A DNA stretch of 64,000 nucleotides, taken from assembly GCF_000620845.1 (NCBI RefSeq), contig NZ_KK211189.1, positions 1,007,662-1,071,661 of the forward strand. The letters run 5' to 3'. The notes beneath the pieces are model-generated. The model did not search any database and had not been told where the DNA came from. It worked only from the letters and a program-made list of their open reading frames with translations. The stretch is from Exiguobacterium marinum DSM 16307 (GTDB lineage: Bacteria; Bacillota; Bacilli; Exiguobacteriales; Exiguobacteriaceae). A program made the translations under genes and the position numbers. Shown piece after piece: positions 40,798 through 49,293 of the stretch (the first letter of the stretch is position 1; every line of letters starts with the position of its first letter).

Positions 40798-42977
40798 CGA
40801 AGCAACCGCTACGGATCCTCGTATACGGGGACGTCAATTTGAACTTGATCGACGGATCGGCCATCTGGCTCACGTCGGTCGTGCATATGTTGAACCAAGA
40901 CCCGAACATCGAGGTCGACGTGCTCTTGAAGCGTTCGATCGTGAAGCCGGAAGTGACGGCGTCGATCAAACAGCTTGACCGTGTCAACTTCATCGACGTC
41001 TTCACGGAAGACTCGACGAAGAAAGACGAGCCGTATTATGAGAAGAAGGTGCTCCAGCCGGAAGAGGCGGCCCAACTCATCCACGAGCTCGTCGAGACGA
41101 AGCAGTACGACATGACGTTCATCCGCGGATTCCAGCTCGCCTATGCGCTCTCGGATTATGAACATACAATGAAAAAGACGTGGACGTATCTCACAGACTT
41201 CACGCATGACTCGTCGGCCGCGTCACAAGAAGAATTGACGCGTCTGAAGAAGATTGCGGACCGCTCGGCACGCATGCTTTGTCAGACAGCAGAGATGAAG
41301 GCGTACTTCGAGACGTTTTTACAGACGCCGAAGCCGTTCCTCATCTTGAACCCGATGATCCCGAACATGCGCGAGGCAACGCCTGCGTTCAAGCGTCAGG
41401 CGAAACGTCTCGTCTATACGGGTAAATTCGCGCCGCTCTGGTACTCGGCCGAGATTCTCGACGCACTCGAGAAAGTACGGGTCCGGATGCCGGACGTCGA
41501 ATTGAAAGTAGCGGGGGACAAGTTCAACCAAGACCCGAACAACCCGAATTTCCGTAAAGAAGTGACACATCGCCTCCAAACGGATGCGGGCGTTCACTGG
41601 TTGAAAGGCATCCCGCGTGCGGACGTCGAGACGCTCATCGAAGAGAGCGACATCGGCATCTCGTGGCGCCACCCGGACCTCGACGACAGTCTCGAATTGT
41701 CGACGAAGCTATTAGAATATGGGGCGCTCGGGAAGCCGGTCCTCCTCAACCGCAACAAGATGCACGAGATGTTACTCGGGTCGAGCTATCCGCTCTTCGT
41801 CAACTCGGAAGACGAGTTCGTCGAAAAAGTCGAGCTCGCCTTCACGCATCCGGCCATCTATAAGGATGCGGCGGAACGTCTTTACAACATGGCGAAGCAC
41901 TATACGTTCGCGAGCACGTTCGAGCGTCTCCGCGACTCGATTTGGGAGATGCAAAAGACGACGATCCTCTTCGCCGGTCATGATTTGAAATTCATTCGCA
42001 TGTTCATGGAACGTTTCGAGGCTGACCCGAACTATCGGATCCTTGTCGACGAGTGGGACGGACACAAGATTCATGATGTGAATCACAGTAAGGCATGTCT
42101 CGCGCAGGCAGATGTCATTTTCTGTGAGTGGGGACTCGGCAACGCCGTCTGGTACTCGCAACATAAACTGCCGCACCAGCGTCTCATCGTCCGGATTCAC
42201 CGTCAGGAGAAAGAGACACCGTTTCCTCGTGAATATGCGCTCGATAATATCAATCGGATCATCCTCGTCTCGCCGTATATGTTAGAAGAGATGCACCGTC
42301 TCTTCGGGATCCCGCGTCACCAGATGACGGTCATCTACAACGCCGTCGATGCGGACAAATTCGACAAGCCGAAACAAGCGGACGATTTGACGTTCCGTCT
42401 CGGCATGATCGGCATGAACCCGAAACTGAAGCGTCCGGACCTCGCACTCGACGTCCTCGAAGAACTGTTGAAGACGGACAAACGGTATCAGCTCCACTTC
42501 AAAGGGCACCATCCGAAAGACGTCTATTGGATTGGCAAACGGGAAGAAGAGAGTGCGTACTACGAAGCGTTATTGAAACGGATCGAGGAGTCGGAACTGC
42601 GTGACCACGTCCACTTCGATGGACATGGCAATGACGTCGACACATGGCTCCAATCGATCGGTTTCGTCTTCTCGACGAGTGATTTGGAGAGCTTCCATCT
42701 CGCACCGGCCGAAGCGATGGCATCGGGGGCGTACCCGCTCATCCGTCACTGGACGGGTGCGGAGACGATTTATCCGGACGAACTGCTCGTCACGGATACG
42801 TCGAAATTTGTCGATACGATCCTCTCTTATAAAGAAGATACCGAGAAGCTGATGACGGACGCGAAAGTCTATCAAGTATACGCCCGTAAACATTTTGCGC
42901 TCGATCGTCTCTATCGAGAGATGGAACAAATCATTCTAGGCAAAACACACGAACAATTTGCGACGACATTGTCATGA
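40794..42977 (+). CDS. Tandem double GT4-type glycosyltransferase
   Basis: A 727-residue protein with two GT-B (GT4-like) halves. The first (~1-390) starts LRILVYGDVNLNLIDGSAIW and has the donor-binding stretch LVYTGKFAPLWYSAEIL and GISWRHPDLDDSLELSTKLL. The second (~391-727) starts TTILFAGHDLKFIRMFMERF, has YNAVDADKFDKP and FRLGMIGMNPKLKRPDLAL, and carries the E-x7-E signature in LESFHLAPAEAMASG (Glu-Glu). It could add two different sugars per repeat or have one catalytic and one regulatory half; only the second half shows the clear signature. The start overlaps the preceding stop (ATGA). It ends the first operon segment; a new promoter lies downstream. Confidence 0.83.
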   Translation: MTKQPLRILVYGDVNLNLIDGSAIWLTSVVHMLNQDPNIEVDVLLKRSIVKPEVTASIKQLDRVNFIDVFTEDSTKKDEPYYEKKVLQPEEAAQLIHELVETKQYDMTFIRGFQLAYALSDYEHTMKKTWTYLTDFTHDSSAASQEELTRLKKIADRSARMLCQTAEMKAYFETFLQTPKPFLILNPMIPNMREATPAFKRQAKRLVYTGKFAPLWYSAEILDALEKVRVRMPDVELKVAGDKFNQDPNNPNFRKEVTHRLQTDAGVHWLKGIPRADVETLIEESDIGISWRHPDLDDSLELSTKLLEYGALGKPVLLNRNKMHEMLLGSSYPLFVNSEDEFVEKVELAFTHPAIYKDAAERLYNMAKHYTFASTFERLRDSIWEMQKTTILFAGHDLKFIRMFMERFEADPNYRILVDEWDGHKIHDVNHSKACLAQADVIFCEWGLGNAVWYSQHKLPHQRLIVRIHRQEKETPFPREYALDNINRIILVSPYMLEEMHRLFGIPRHQMTVIYNAVDADKFDKPKQADDLTFRLGMIGMNPKLKRPDLALDVLEELLKTDKRYQLHFKGHHPKDVYWIGKREEESAYYEALLKRIEESELRDHVHFDGHGNDVDTWLQSIGFVFSTSDLESFHLAPAEAMASGAYPLIRHWTGAETIYPDELLVTDTSKFVDTILSYKEDTEKLMTDAKVYQVYARKHFALDRLYREMEQIILGKTHEQFATTLS

Positions 42978-42985
42978 AAATGTAA

Positions 42986-43015
42986 TTGCACCAAAGAATT
43001 GTTCAAGAGTATAAT
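42986..43015 (+). promoter_or_regulatory. Sigma-A-type promoter
   Basis: TTGCAC (42986-42991), 18-nt spacer, TATAAT (43010-43015), leading a ~90-nt leader to the dehydrogenase gene. Confidence 0.7.
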
Positions 43016-43104
43016 GAGTATTGTTTTATTATCGAATGTGAAATAAAATGATGGACAATGCGCTATTTAAAAAGCGCGTCAAAACATTTGGAGGTTACCA
43101 CACA

Positions 43105-44394
43105 ATGAAAGTATGTACAGTAGGTCTTGGATATATCGGATTACCGACATCGGCTGTCTTTGCGAACTATGGCGTCGACGTCGTCGGAGTCGATATCTCA
43201 CAACATGTTGTTGATAAATTGAACCGTGGAGAAATCCACATTGAAGAGCCAGGTCTCGGCGAAATGGTCGCAGACGTCGTGGCAAAAGGGAAATTCCGCG
43301 CATCACTCTCACCAGAGAAAGCTGATGCCTTCATCATCGCCGTACCAACACCAAACAACGACGACGAGCACAAATCATGTGACTTGACGTACGTCTTGGA
43401 TGCGACACGTAAAGTGTTGCCATTCGTTGAAAAAGGCAACGTCATCATCGTCGAATCGACAATCGCGCCACGTACGATGGACGATTTCGTCAAACCACTC
43501 GTCGAAGAAGCTGGATTCACTGTCGGTGAGGACATCTTCCTCGTACACTGCCCAGAGCGCGTATTGCCTGGACAAATCCTTGATGAGCTCGTGCACAACA
43601 ACCGGATCGTCGGTGGGATCACGACTGAATGTGCAGAAGCAGGCGCACGCGTCTACGGTACATTCGTTGAAGGTGAAATCGTGAAAACGGATGCGAAGAC
43701 GGCAGAAATGTCAAAACTCATGGAAAACACGTTCCGTGACGTCAACATCGCACTCGCGAACGAACTCGCGAAAGTATGTAACGACCTAGACATCAACGTT
43801 CTTGACGTCATCGAGATGGCGAACAAGCACCCACGTGTCAACTTGCACAGCCCAGGTCCTGGTGTCGGTGGACACTGCCTCGCGGTCGACCCGTACTTCA
43901 TCGTCGCGAAATCACCGGATCTTGCGAAAATCATCAACTTGTCACGTGAGACGAACGTCTCGATGCCACACTACGTCGCAGACAACGTTCAGAAGTTGAC
44001 AGCTGGAATCGAAGACGCGAAAGTCGCAGTCTTTGGTGTGACATACAAAGGAAACGTCGACGACATGCGTGAGAGCCCAGCGGTTGAAATCGCTGAAATC
44101 TTGCTTGACCGTGGCGTAAACATTTCGGTTCACGATTCACACGTTGAAAAATCAACGTCAAGCCGTTTTGAGCTCGTTTCAAAAGAAGAAGCACTCAAAG
44201 ACGCGGACCTCGTCCTCGTCCTCGTTGACCACAATGAGTTCAAAGTCCTCGACTTTGCAGAACTCAACGCATCAATGCGTCGTCCGATGATCTTCGACAC
44301 ACGTAACATCGTGAAACCAAACGGTGAAGACGTAGCGGTCGTCAACTACGGCAACCTCTACAAATATACAAAGGAAACGAATCTCGTTCTTTGA
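43105..44394 (+). CDS. wecC: UDP-N-acetyl-D-mannosamine dehydrogenase
   Basis: A 429-residue NAD-dependent nucleotide-sugar dehydrogenase. N-terminal Rossmann motif GLGYIGLPTSAVFANYG; central domain with STIAPRTMDDF and HCPERVLPGQ; the catalytic Cys258 in GPGVGGHCLAVDPYF; C-terminal UDP-binding domain with GVTYKGNVDDMRESPA. The STIAPRT and CPER-VLPG pattern fits the ManNAc dehydrogenase branch rather than UDP-glucose dehydrogenase. It would oxidise UDP-ManNAc (made by the epimerase at 46128) to UDP-ManNAcA, an acidic sugar for the wall polymer. TTTGGAGG lies 10 nt before the ATG; an upstream in-frame ATG at 43048 is in the leader. Confidence 0.9.
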   Translation: MKVCTVGLGYIGLPTSAVFANYGVDVVGVDISQHVVDKLNRGEIHIEEPGLGEMVADVVAKGKFRASLSPEKADAFIIAVPTPNNDDEHKSCDLTYVLDATRKVLPFVEKGNVIIVESTIAPRTMDDFVKPLVEEAGFTVGEDIFLVHCPERVLPGQILDELVHNNRIVGGITTECAEAGARVYGTFVEGEIVKTDAKTAEMSKLMENTFRDVNIALANELAKVCNDLDINVLDVIEMANKHPRVNLHSPGPGVGGHCLAVDPYFIVAKSPDLAKIINLSRETNVSMPHYVADNVQKLTAGIEDAKVAVFGVTYKGNVDDMRESPAVEIAEILLDRGVNISVHDSHVEKSTSSRFELVSKEEALKDADLVLVLVDHNEFKVLDFAELNASMRRPMIFDTRNIVKPNGEDVAVVNYGNLYKYTKETNLVL

Positions 44395-44403
44395 TTCAGG
44401 TGA

Positions 44404-45207
44404 ATGAACATGTTTAAATCCGCGAAAGCTATTCTTTCAGAGCTAAAATCGAGCTTGTATTTGATTTTCCGTCTCGCGACATATGAGACGCGAAGCAACA
44501 ACTCGATGCAGTACCTCGGATTTTTATGGGAGTTCGTGACACCGTTATTGCAGATTGGAGTTTACTGGTTCGTATTTGGATTTGGTATTCGAAGCGGCAG
44601 GCCGATTGATGGCGTGCCGTTTCTGCCATGGTTGGTCGCGGGGATTGTCGTCTGGTTCTTTATCGCCTCGGCCATCACCTCGACGGCCCGGTCCGTCTAT
44701 TCAAAAATCGGCATGGTCTCCAAAATGAGCTTCCCAATCTCGACGATTCCGGCATACGTCTTGCTCGCACTCTTCTATCGCCACGTGGCGTTAGTCGGTG
44801 TATCGTTTATCTTAATGTGGGCATTCGGATTCCCGATGGGGCTGCATTCTTTATGGTTTATCTACTTGGCGTTCAGTGCACTCGCGCTTCTTTATTCACT
44901 CGCCTTGATTACGTCCGCGCTCACGACGATCGTGCGCGATCTTCAAAACCTTCTTCAATCGATGATGCGGATGTTGATGTATTTGACGCCGATTTTTTGG
45001 GTACCGCCGGCGAATCTCGCGAGTATCCTACAAATCAATCCGCTCTATTATTTAGTCGAAGGGTATCGGTCGATGTTCCTCGGAAGCGACTGGTTGGCGA
45101 CTAACTGGGCGTACGGTCTCTATTACTGGGCCATCGTCCTCGTTCTCTTCTTCGCCGGGTCGATGATTCATTTACGTTTCCGTCGACACTTCATCGATTA
45201 CATTTGA
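44404..45207 (+). CDS. tagG: ABC-2 type polysaccharide/teichoic acid export permease
   Basis: A 267-residue membrane protein with six hydrophobic segments and the family motifs RSNNSMQYLGFLWEFVTPLL near the N-terminus and IFWVPPANLASILQINPLYY, VEGYRSM near the C-terminus. It is the permease half of a TagGH/Wzm-Wzt exporter that moves a completed, lipid-linked wall polymer across the membrane. It starts 9 nt after the dehydrogenase stop and is followed 10 nt later by its ATPase, so the three are one operon. Assignment to TagG rather than a capsule exporter is by overall resemblance. Confidence 0.88.
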   Translation: MNMFKSAKAILSELKSSLYLIFRLATYETRSNNSMQYLGFLWEFVTPLLQIGVYWFVFGFGIRSGRPIDGVPFLPWLVAGIVVWFFIASAITSTARSVYSKIGMVSKMSFPISTIPAYVLLALFYRHVALVGVSFILMWAFGFPMGLHSLWFIYLAFSALALLYSLALITSALTTIVRDLQNLLQSMMRMLMYLTPIFWVPPANLASILQINPLYYLVEGYRSMFLGSDWLATNWAYGLYYWAIVLVLFFAGSMIHLRFRRHFIDYI

Positions 45208-45217
45208 GGAGGACCTT

Positions 45218-46105
45218 ATGTACCAGGTTAAATTTGAAAACGTATCGAAACGATATACGCTCTATAACAAGCCATCTGATAAGCTGAAGGAGATTTTCTT
45301 CAGTAAAGCAAGTGGCAAACAGTTTTACGCACTTCGCAATGTCACGTTTGAAGTCCCTCCTGGAGAAGTGGTCGGGATCATCGGCATTAACGGGTCAGGC
45401 AAGTCGACGATGTCGAACTTGCTAGCTGATGTGATGCCACCGACCCACGGGAAAATCGAACTTCATGGAAAGACAGCGCTGATTGCCATTTCTTCAGGAT
45501 TGAACGGCAACTTGACGGGGCTCGAGAACATCGAGCTCAAAGGGTTGATGCTCGGGATGACGAAACAAGAGATTATCGATTTGACACCGGCCATCATTGA
45601 ATTCGCCGATATCGGTGACTTTATCAGTCAACCGGTCAAAACGTATTCGAGTGGGATGAAGTCCCGCCTTGGATTCGCCATCTCAATCAATGTCGACCCG
45701 GACATTCTCGTCATCGATGAGGCGCTCTCAGTCGGGGACCAAACGTTCACCGACAAGTGCCTCGCCAAGATGAATGAGTTTAAAGATCAAGGGAAGACCA
45801 TCTTCTTCATCAGTCACTCGGTCTCACAAGTCCGCCAATTCTGTACGCTCGGCCTCTGGCTCGAGTTCGGAGAAGTGCGCGAGTATGGACCGGTCAATGA
45901 AGTCGTTGGGGAATACAACAAGTTTTTGAAATGGTTCCGCAACTTGTCAAAAGAACAGCAGGATTCGTTCAAAGCCGACAAGCTCAAACGTCGTACGACG
46001 GTCGTCGATGCGACGGAGCTCGGGGAGACGTATATCTTGCCACCTTTGACAGAAGAACAACTACAAACACGTCATTCGTCGGTCGCTGTATCGAGCGAAG
46101 CGTGA
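45218..46105 (+). CDS. tagH: ABC polymer exporter ATPase (TagH-like, short form)
   Basis: A 295-residue ATPase. Walker A is GINGSGKS (56-63), signature YSSGMKSRLG (143-152), Walker B DILVIDEA (162-169) with the switch His in ISHSVSQVRQF. It pairs with the TagG-like permease just upstream. Bacillus TagH has a long C-terminal extension to over 500 residues; this protein stops after ~60 residues past the ATPase core, closer to short Wzt-type subunits without a carbohydrate-binding domain. The chain-end recognition seen in long Wzt proteins is therefore probably absent. AGGAGG lies just upstream. Confidence 0.88.
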   Translation: MYQVKFENVSKRYTLYNKPSDKLKEIFFSKASGKQFYALRNVTFEVPPGEVVGIIGINGSGKSTMSNLLADVMPPTHGKIELHGKTALIAISSGLNGNLTGLENIELKGLMLGMTKQEIIDLTPAIIEFADIGDFISQPVKTYSSGMKSRLGFAISINVDPDILVIDEALSVGDQTFTDKCLAKMNEFKDQGKTIFFISHSVSQVRQFCTLGLWLEFGEVREYGPVNEVVGEYNKFLKWFRNLSKEQQDSFKADKLKRRTTVVDATELGETYILPPLTEEQLQTRHSSVAVSSEA

Positions 46106-46127
46106 GCAATTGGGAGGAGGAAGCACG

Positions 46128-47255
46128 GTGAAGTCAGACCGTGCGAAACGACCTATGAAAAAAGTCATGACCGTCTTTGGGACGCGACCAGAAGCCATCA
46201 AAATGGCACCACTCGTACTTGAGTTGAAAAAACGTGAAGGGGTAGAACCGATTGTCGTCGTGACAGCACAGCACCGTCAAATGCTTGACCAAGTGCTCGA
46301 GCTGTTCGAAATCAAACCGGACTACGACCTTGACATCATGAAAGACAAGCAGACGCTTTACGATGTCACGTCACGTGTATTGAAAGGGATGGGCGAAGTC
46401 ATCGCTGAAACGAAGCCAGACATCGTCTTAGTCCATGGGGACACGACGACGACATTCGCGGCGTCACTTGCAGCCTTCTACAACCAAGTCGCAGTCGGTC
46501 ACGTTGAGGCTGGCCTGCGCACACACAACAAATATTCACCATTCCCGGAAGAGATGAACCGCCAATTGACGGGTGTCATGGCTGACCTTCATTTCGCACC
46601 GACGGATACGTCGCGTGACAACCTCCTTCGTGAAGGCAAAAATGAAGAGATGATCTTCGTCACAGGTAATACGGCGATCGATGCACTCAAGACGACAGTA
46701 CGCGATGACTATGCGAGCGAACTGCTCGACAGCATCCGTTCGCAAGGTCGTCGTCTCGTCATGCTGACGGCACACCGTCGTGAAAACTTGGGCGAGCCGA
46801 TGCGCAACATGTTCCGCGCGGTACGTCGTTTAATCGAAAAATATGACGATATCGAAGTCGTGTATCCCGTGCATATGAACCCGGTCGTCCGTGAACTCGC
46901 CAACGAGATCCTTCACGATGTCGAACGTGTCCACTTGATCGAACCACTCGACGTCTTCGACTTCCATAACTACGCGGCGACGTCGCACTTGATCTTGACA
47001 GATTCAGGTGGTGTACAAGAAGAAGCACCATCTCTCGGTGTCCCTGTCCTCGTTCTTCGTGACACGACAGAACGCCCAGAAGGTGTGGCGGCAGGAACGC
47101 TCAAACTCGCAGGGATTGAAGAAGAGAATATCTTCTCACTTGCGGACGAGCTCTTGTCGGACGAAGCGGCATACAAAGCGATGTCACAAGCATCAAACCC
47201 TTACGGTGATGGTGAGGCGTCACGTCGAATCGTCGATGCTATCCTTGCCAACTAA
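46128..47255 (+). CDS. wecB: UDP-N-acetylglucosamine 2-epimerase (non-hydrolysing)
   Basis: A 375-residue GT-B fold enzyme (WecB/MnaA) that interconverts UDP-GlcNAc and UDP-ManNAc. Motifs: MTVFGTRPEAIKMAPL, HGDTTTTFAAS, GHVEAGLRTHNKYSPFPEE, MLTAHRRENLGEP, LTDSGGVQEEAPSLG and LRDTTERPE. It supplies UDP-ManNAc to the dehydrogenase at 43105. The GTG at 46128 is chosen because GGGAGGAGG lies 6 nt before it; an ATG at 46155 is the alternative and trims a 9-residue basic tail. It ends the export operon and is followed by a terminator. Confidence 0.92.
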   Translation: MKSDRAKRPMKKVMTVFGTRPEAIKMAPLVLELKKREGVEPIVVVTAQHRQMLDQVLELFEIKPDYDLDIMKDKQTLYDVTSRVLKGMGEVIAETKPDIVLVHGDTTTTFAASLAAFYNQVAVGHVEAGLRTHNKYSPFPEEMNRQLTGVMADLHFAPTDTSRDNLLREGKNEEMIFVTGNTAIDALKTTVRDDYASELLDSIRSQGRRLVMLTAHRRENLGEPMRNMFRAVRRLIEKYDDIEVVYPVHMNPVVRELANEILHDVERVHLIEPLDVFDFHNYAATSHLILTDSGGVQEEAPSLGVPVLVLRDTTERPEGVAAGTLKLAGIEEENIFSLADELLSDEAAYKAMSQASNPYGDGEASRRIVDAILAN

Positions 47256-47267
47256 ATGAAAGCGAAT

Positions 47268-47302
47268 AGAGTTGTTTTGTGCCCAGCACAGCAACTCTTT
47301 TC
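47268..47302 (+). terminator. Rho-independent terminator
   Basis: AGAGTTG / CAACTCT with an inner GTGC/GCAC pair, then TTTTCT. Confidence 0.75.
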
Positions 47303-47336
47303 TATATCATCATTCTAATGATTCGGAGGTGCTTGT

Positions 47337-47813
47337 ATGTCAACGAAACGAATTCGTCCGGCGATTTATCATTACTATCCACGCGGGACGCAAAAAAATC
47401 ATTTAACGATGCGTGAAGAAGAGTACAAGACAGAAGTCACATTTTTACCACAAGCGTTATCGGACTCCATTTACGTCCAATTGTTTGATTTAAAGTTTGA
47501 GATTCCACCGTCTAAAATCTTTTTAGCAGACGCTAAAATGGATGAAGGCGAAGAAATGGAAGTGCAGACATCGGTTTATGTCGAAGGCGATCGCACCGTT
47601 CGATTTGAACTATATGTGATGCAGTATTCAGACGAAGAGCGTCTTTCAAACAAACGCTTTTCACTCACATTGAATCCGGGGAATAATCCGATTGAAGAAG
47701 TCGTAAAACAGATGGAAGGGTCCAAGTATTTCAAGATGTCGTACAAATACATCGTCGAGACGCTCGAACCGACCACAGTACGCTTCGATGACCTCTATGT
47801 AACGTTCCGCTGA
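47337..47813 (+). CDS. Unknown 158-residue protein in the O-acetylation operon
   Basis: A soluble, beta-rich protein beginning STKRIRPAIYHYYPRGTQKN, with no signal peptide, membrane segment or known motif. Its last ~60 residues contain SLTLNPGNNPIEEVVKQMEG and TTVRFDDLYVTFR, which look like strands of a beta-sandwich. It starts after GGAGG and is 37 nt before the MBOAT gene, so it is very likely cotranscribed with the acetylation pair. A cytoplasmic partner of the polymer machinery is possible, but no function can be stated. Confidence 0.7.
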   Translation: MSTKRIRPAIYHYYPRGTQKNHLTMREEEYKTEVTFLPQALSDSIYVQLFDLKFEIPPSKIFLADAKMDEGEEMEVQTSVYVEGDRTVRFELYVMQYSDEERLSNKRFSLTLNPGNNPIEEVVKQMEGSKYFKMSYKYIVETLEPTTVRFDDLYVTFR

Positions 47814-47850
47814 ACGTAGCAAGTCTTAAGGGAGAAAGGGACCATTCGGT

Positions 47851-49281
47851 ATGTTATTTAGTTCCACGGTATTTCTATTTTATTTCTTGCCGGTCGTACT
47901 ATTGCTTTACTTCGTATCACCACGCTGGCTGAAGAATACAATCTTACTCATTTCGAGTTTATTCTTCTATGCATGGGGAGAACCACGATTCGTCCTCATC
48001 ATGCTCGCATCGATCGTCATGAACTATGCGTTCGGCTTCATGGTCGACAAGTATCGTGAAGATGCGAAGAAGATCAAATGGACGATGACGCTCATGCTTC
48101 TCGGTAACCTCGGGATGCTCGGTGTCTTCAAATATGCGAGCTTCTTCGTCGAGAACGTCAACTCGGTATTCGGCTTCTCGCTGAATGACCCGGACATTCC
48201 ACTTCCGCTTGGAATCTCGTTCTTCACGTTCCAAGCGATGAGTTACGTCATCGACGTATATCGGAACGATGGACGCTTACAGAAGAACTTGTTTGATTTG
48301 GCGCTCTATGTATCGTTCTTCCCGCAGTTGATTGCCGGACCGATCGTTCGTTATCAAACGGTCGCCGATGAGATCGTGGATCGCCGTGAGACGGTCGATG
48401 ACTTCGTCTCTGGGATCCAACGTTTCGTCATCGGTTTAGGGAAGAAGATGATTTTGGCGAACAGTTGTGGGTATGTGGCGGACCAAGTGTTCAGTCAATC
48501 GGCCGGGGACCTGTCGACGACACTCGCCTGGATCGGAATCATCGCCTACTCGCTCCAAATTTATTTTGATTTCTCAGGTTATTCGGATATGGCCATCGGT
48601 CTCGGACGGATGTTTGGGTTCCATTTCCTTGAGAACTTCAATTATCCGTACATTTCAAAATCGGTGTCTGAATTTTGGCGTCGTTGGCACATCTCGCTCG
48701 GAAGCTGGTTCCGAGACTACGTGTATATTCCACTCGGCGGGAATCGCCAAGGACCATGGAAGACGTATCGCAACTTGACGATCGTCTGGTTATTGACCGG
48801 CGTATGGCACGGGGCGAGTTGGACATTCATCGCTTGGGGTCTCTACTATGGGGTCTTCATCATGTTCGAACGGGCATTTCTTGGGAAATGGATCGCAGCA
48901 TGGCCGGCGTGGCTCGCTCATGCGTTCACGTTGTTCGTCGTCGTCATCGGTTGGGTATTCTTCCGCGCCGATAACTTCACGTACGCAATTGATTATCTTC
49001 AAGTTATGTTCGGCTTACATGGCGGTGAAGTGTTCGATCAAACGGCATACTTCTATCTCGTTCAATACGGAACGGCCCTTCTGTTGGCGACGGTCGCAGC
49101 GACACCGCTTCCGAAAATGCTCGTCGCTCATTTCTTGCGCCACGAGGTAGATTCGGAACGTCCGGTTCTTGCCGCGAGCGCAGGTCTTGCTCGAGCAGCT
49201 TATATCTTGCTCATTTTCGGCATTTCGATTTCATATGTCGTCTCGAGTACATTCAATCCGTTTATTTATTTCCGGTTCTAA
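47851..49281 (+). CDS. MBOAT O-acyltransferase (AlgI/DltB-like)
   Basis: A 476-residue membrane protein with about ten or more hydrophobic segments. Family motifs: LPLGISFFTFQAMSYVIDVY, PQLIAGPIVRYQT, FWRRWHISLGSWFRDYVYIP, and the active histidine His320 in GVWHGASWTF. It would carry acetyl groups across the membrane to an exported polymer. AlgI works with AlgJ/AlgX; here the partner is the DHHW protein 12 nt downstream. DltB (D-alanylation) is less likely because no dltA or dltC lies nearby. Confidence 0.9.
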   Translation: MLFSSTVFLFYFLPVVLLLYFVSPRWLKNTILLISSLFFYAWGEPRFVLIMLASIVMNYAFGFMVDKYREDAKKIKWTMTLMLLGNLGMLGVFKYASFFVENVNSVFGFSLNDPDIPLPLGISFFTFQAMSYVIDVYRNDGRLQKNLFDLALYVSFFPQLIAGPIVRYQTVADEIVDRRETVDDFVSGIQRFVIGLGKKMILANSCGYVADQVFSQSAGDLSTTLAWIGIIAYSLQIYFDFSGYSDMAIGLGRMFGFHFLENFNYPYISKSVSEFWRRWHISLGSWFRDYVYIPLGGNRQGPWKTYRNLTIVWLLTGVWHGASWTFIAWGLYYGVFIMFERAFLGKWIAAWPAWLAHAFTLFVVVIGWVFFRADNFTYAIDYLQVMFGLHGGEVFDQTAYFYLVQYGTALLLATVAATPLPKMLVAHFLRHEVDSERPVLAASAGLARAAYILLIFGISISYVVSSTFNPFIYFRF

Positions 49282-49293
49282 GGAGGGCTGACA

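Noticed and set aside
43048..43104. Upstream in-frame ATG extending the dehydrogenase by 19 residues
   Set aside because: The extension lies in the leader and places extra residues before the Rossmann motif; the ATG at 43105 has TTTGGAGG.
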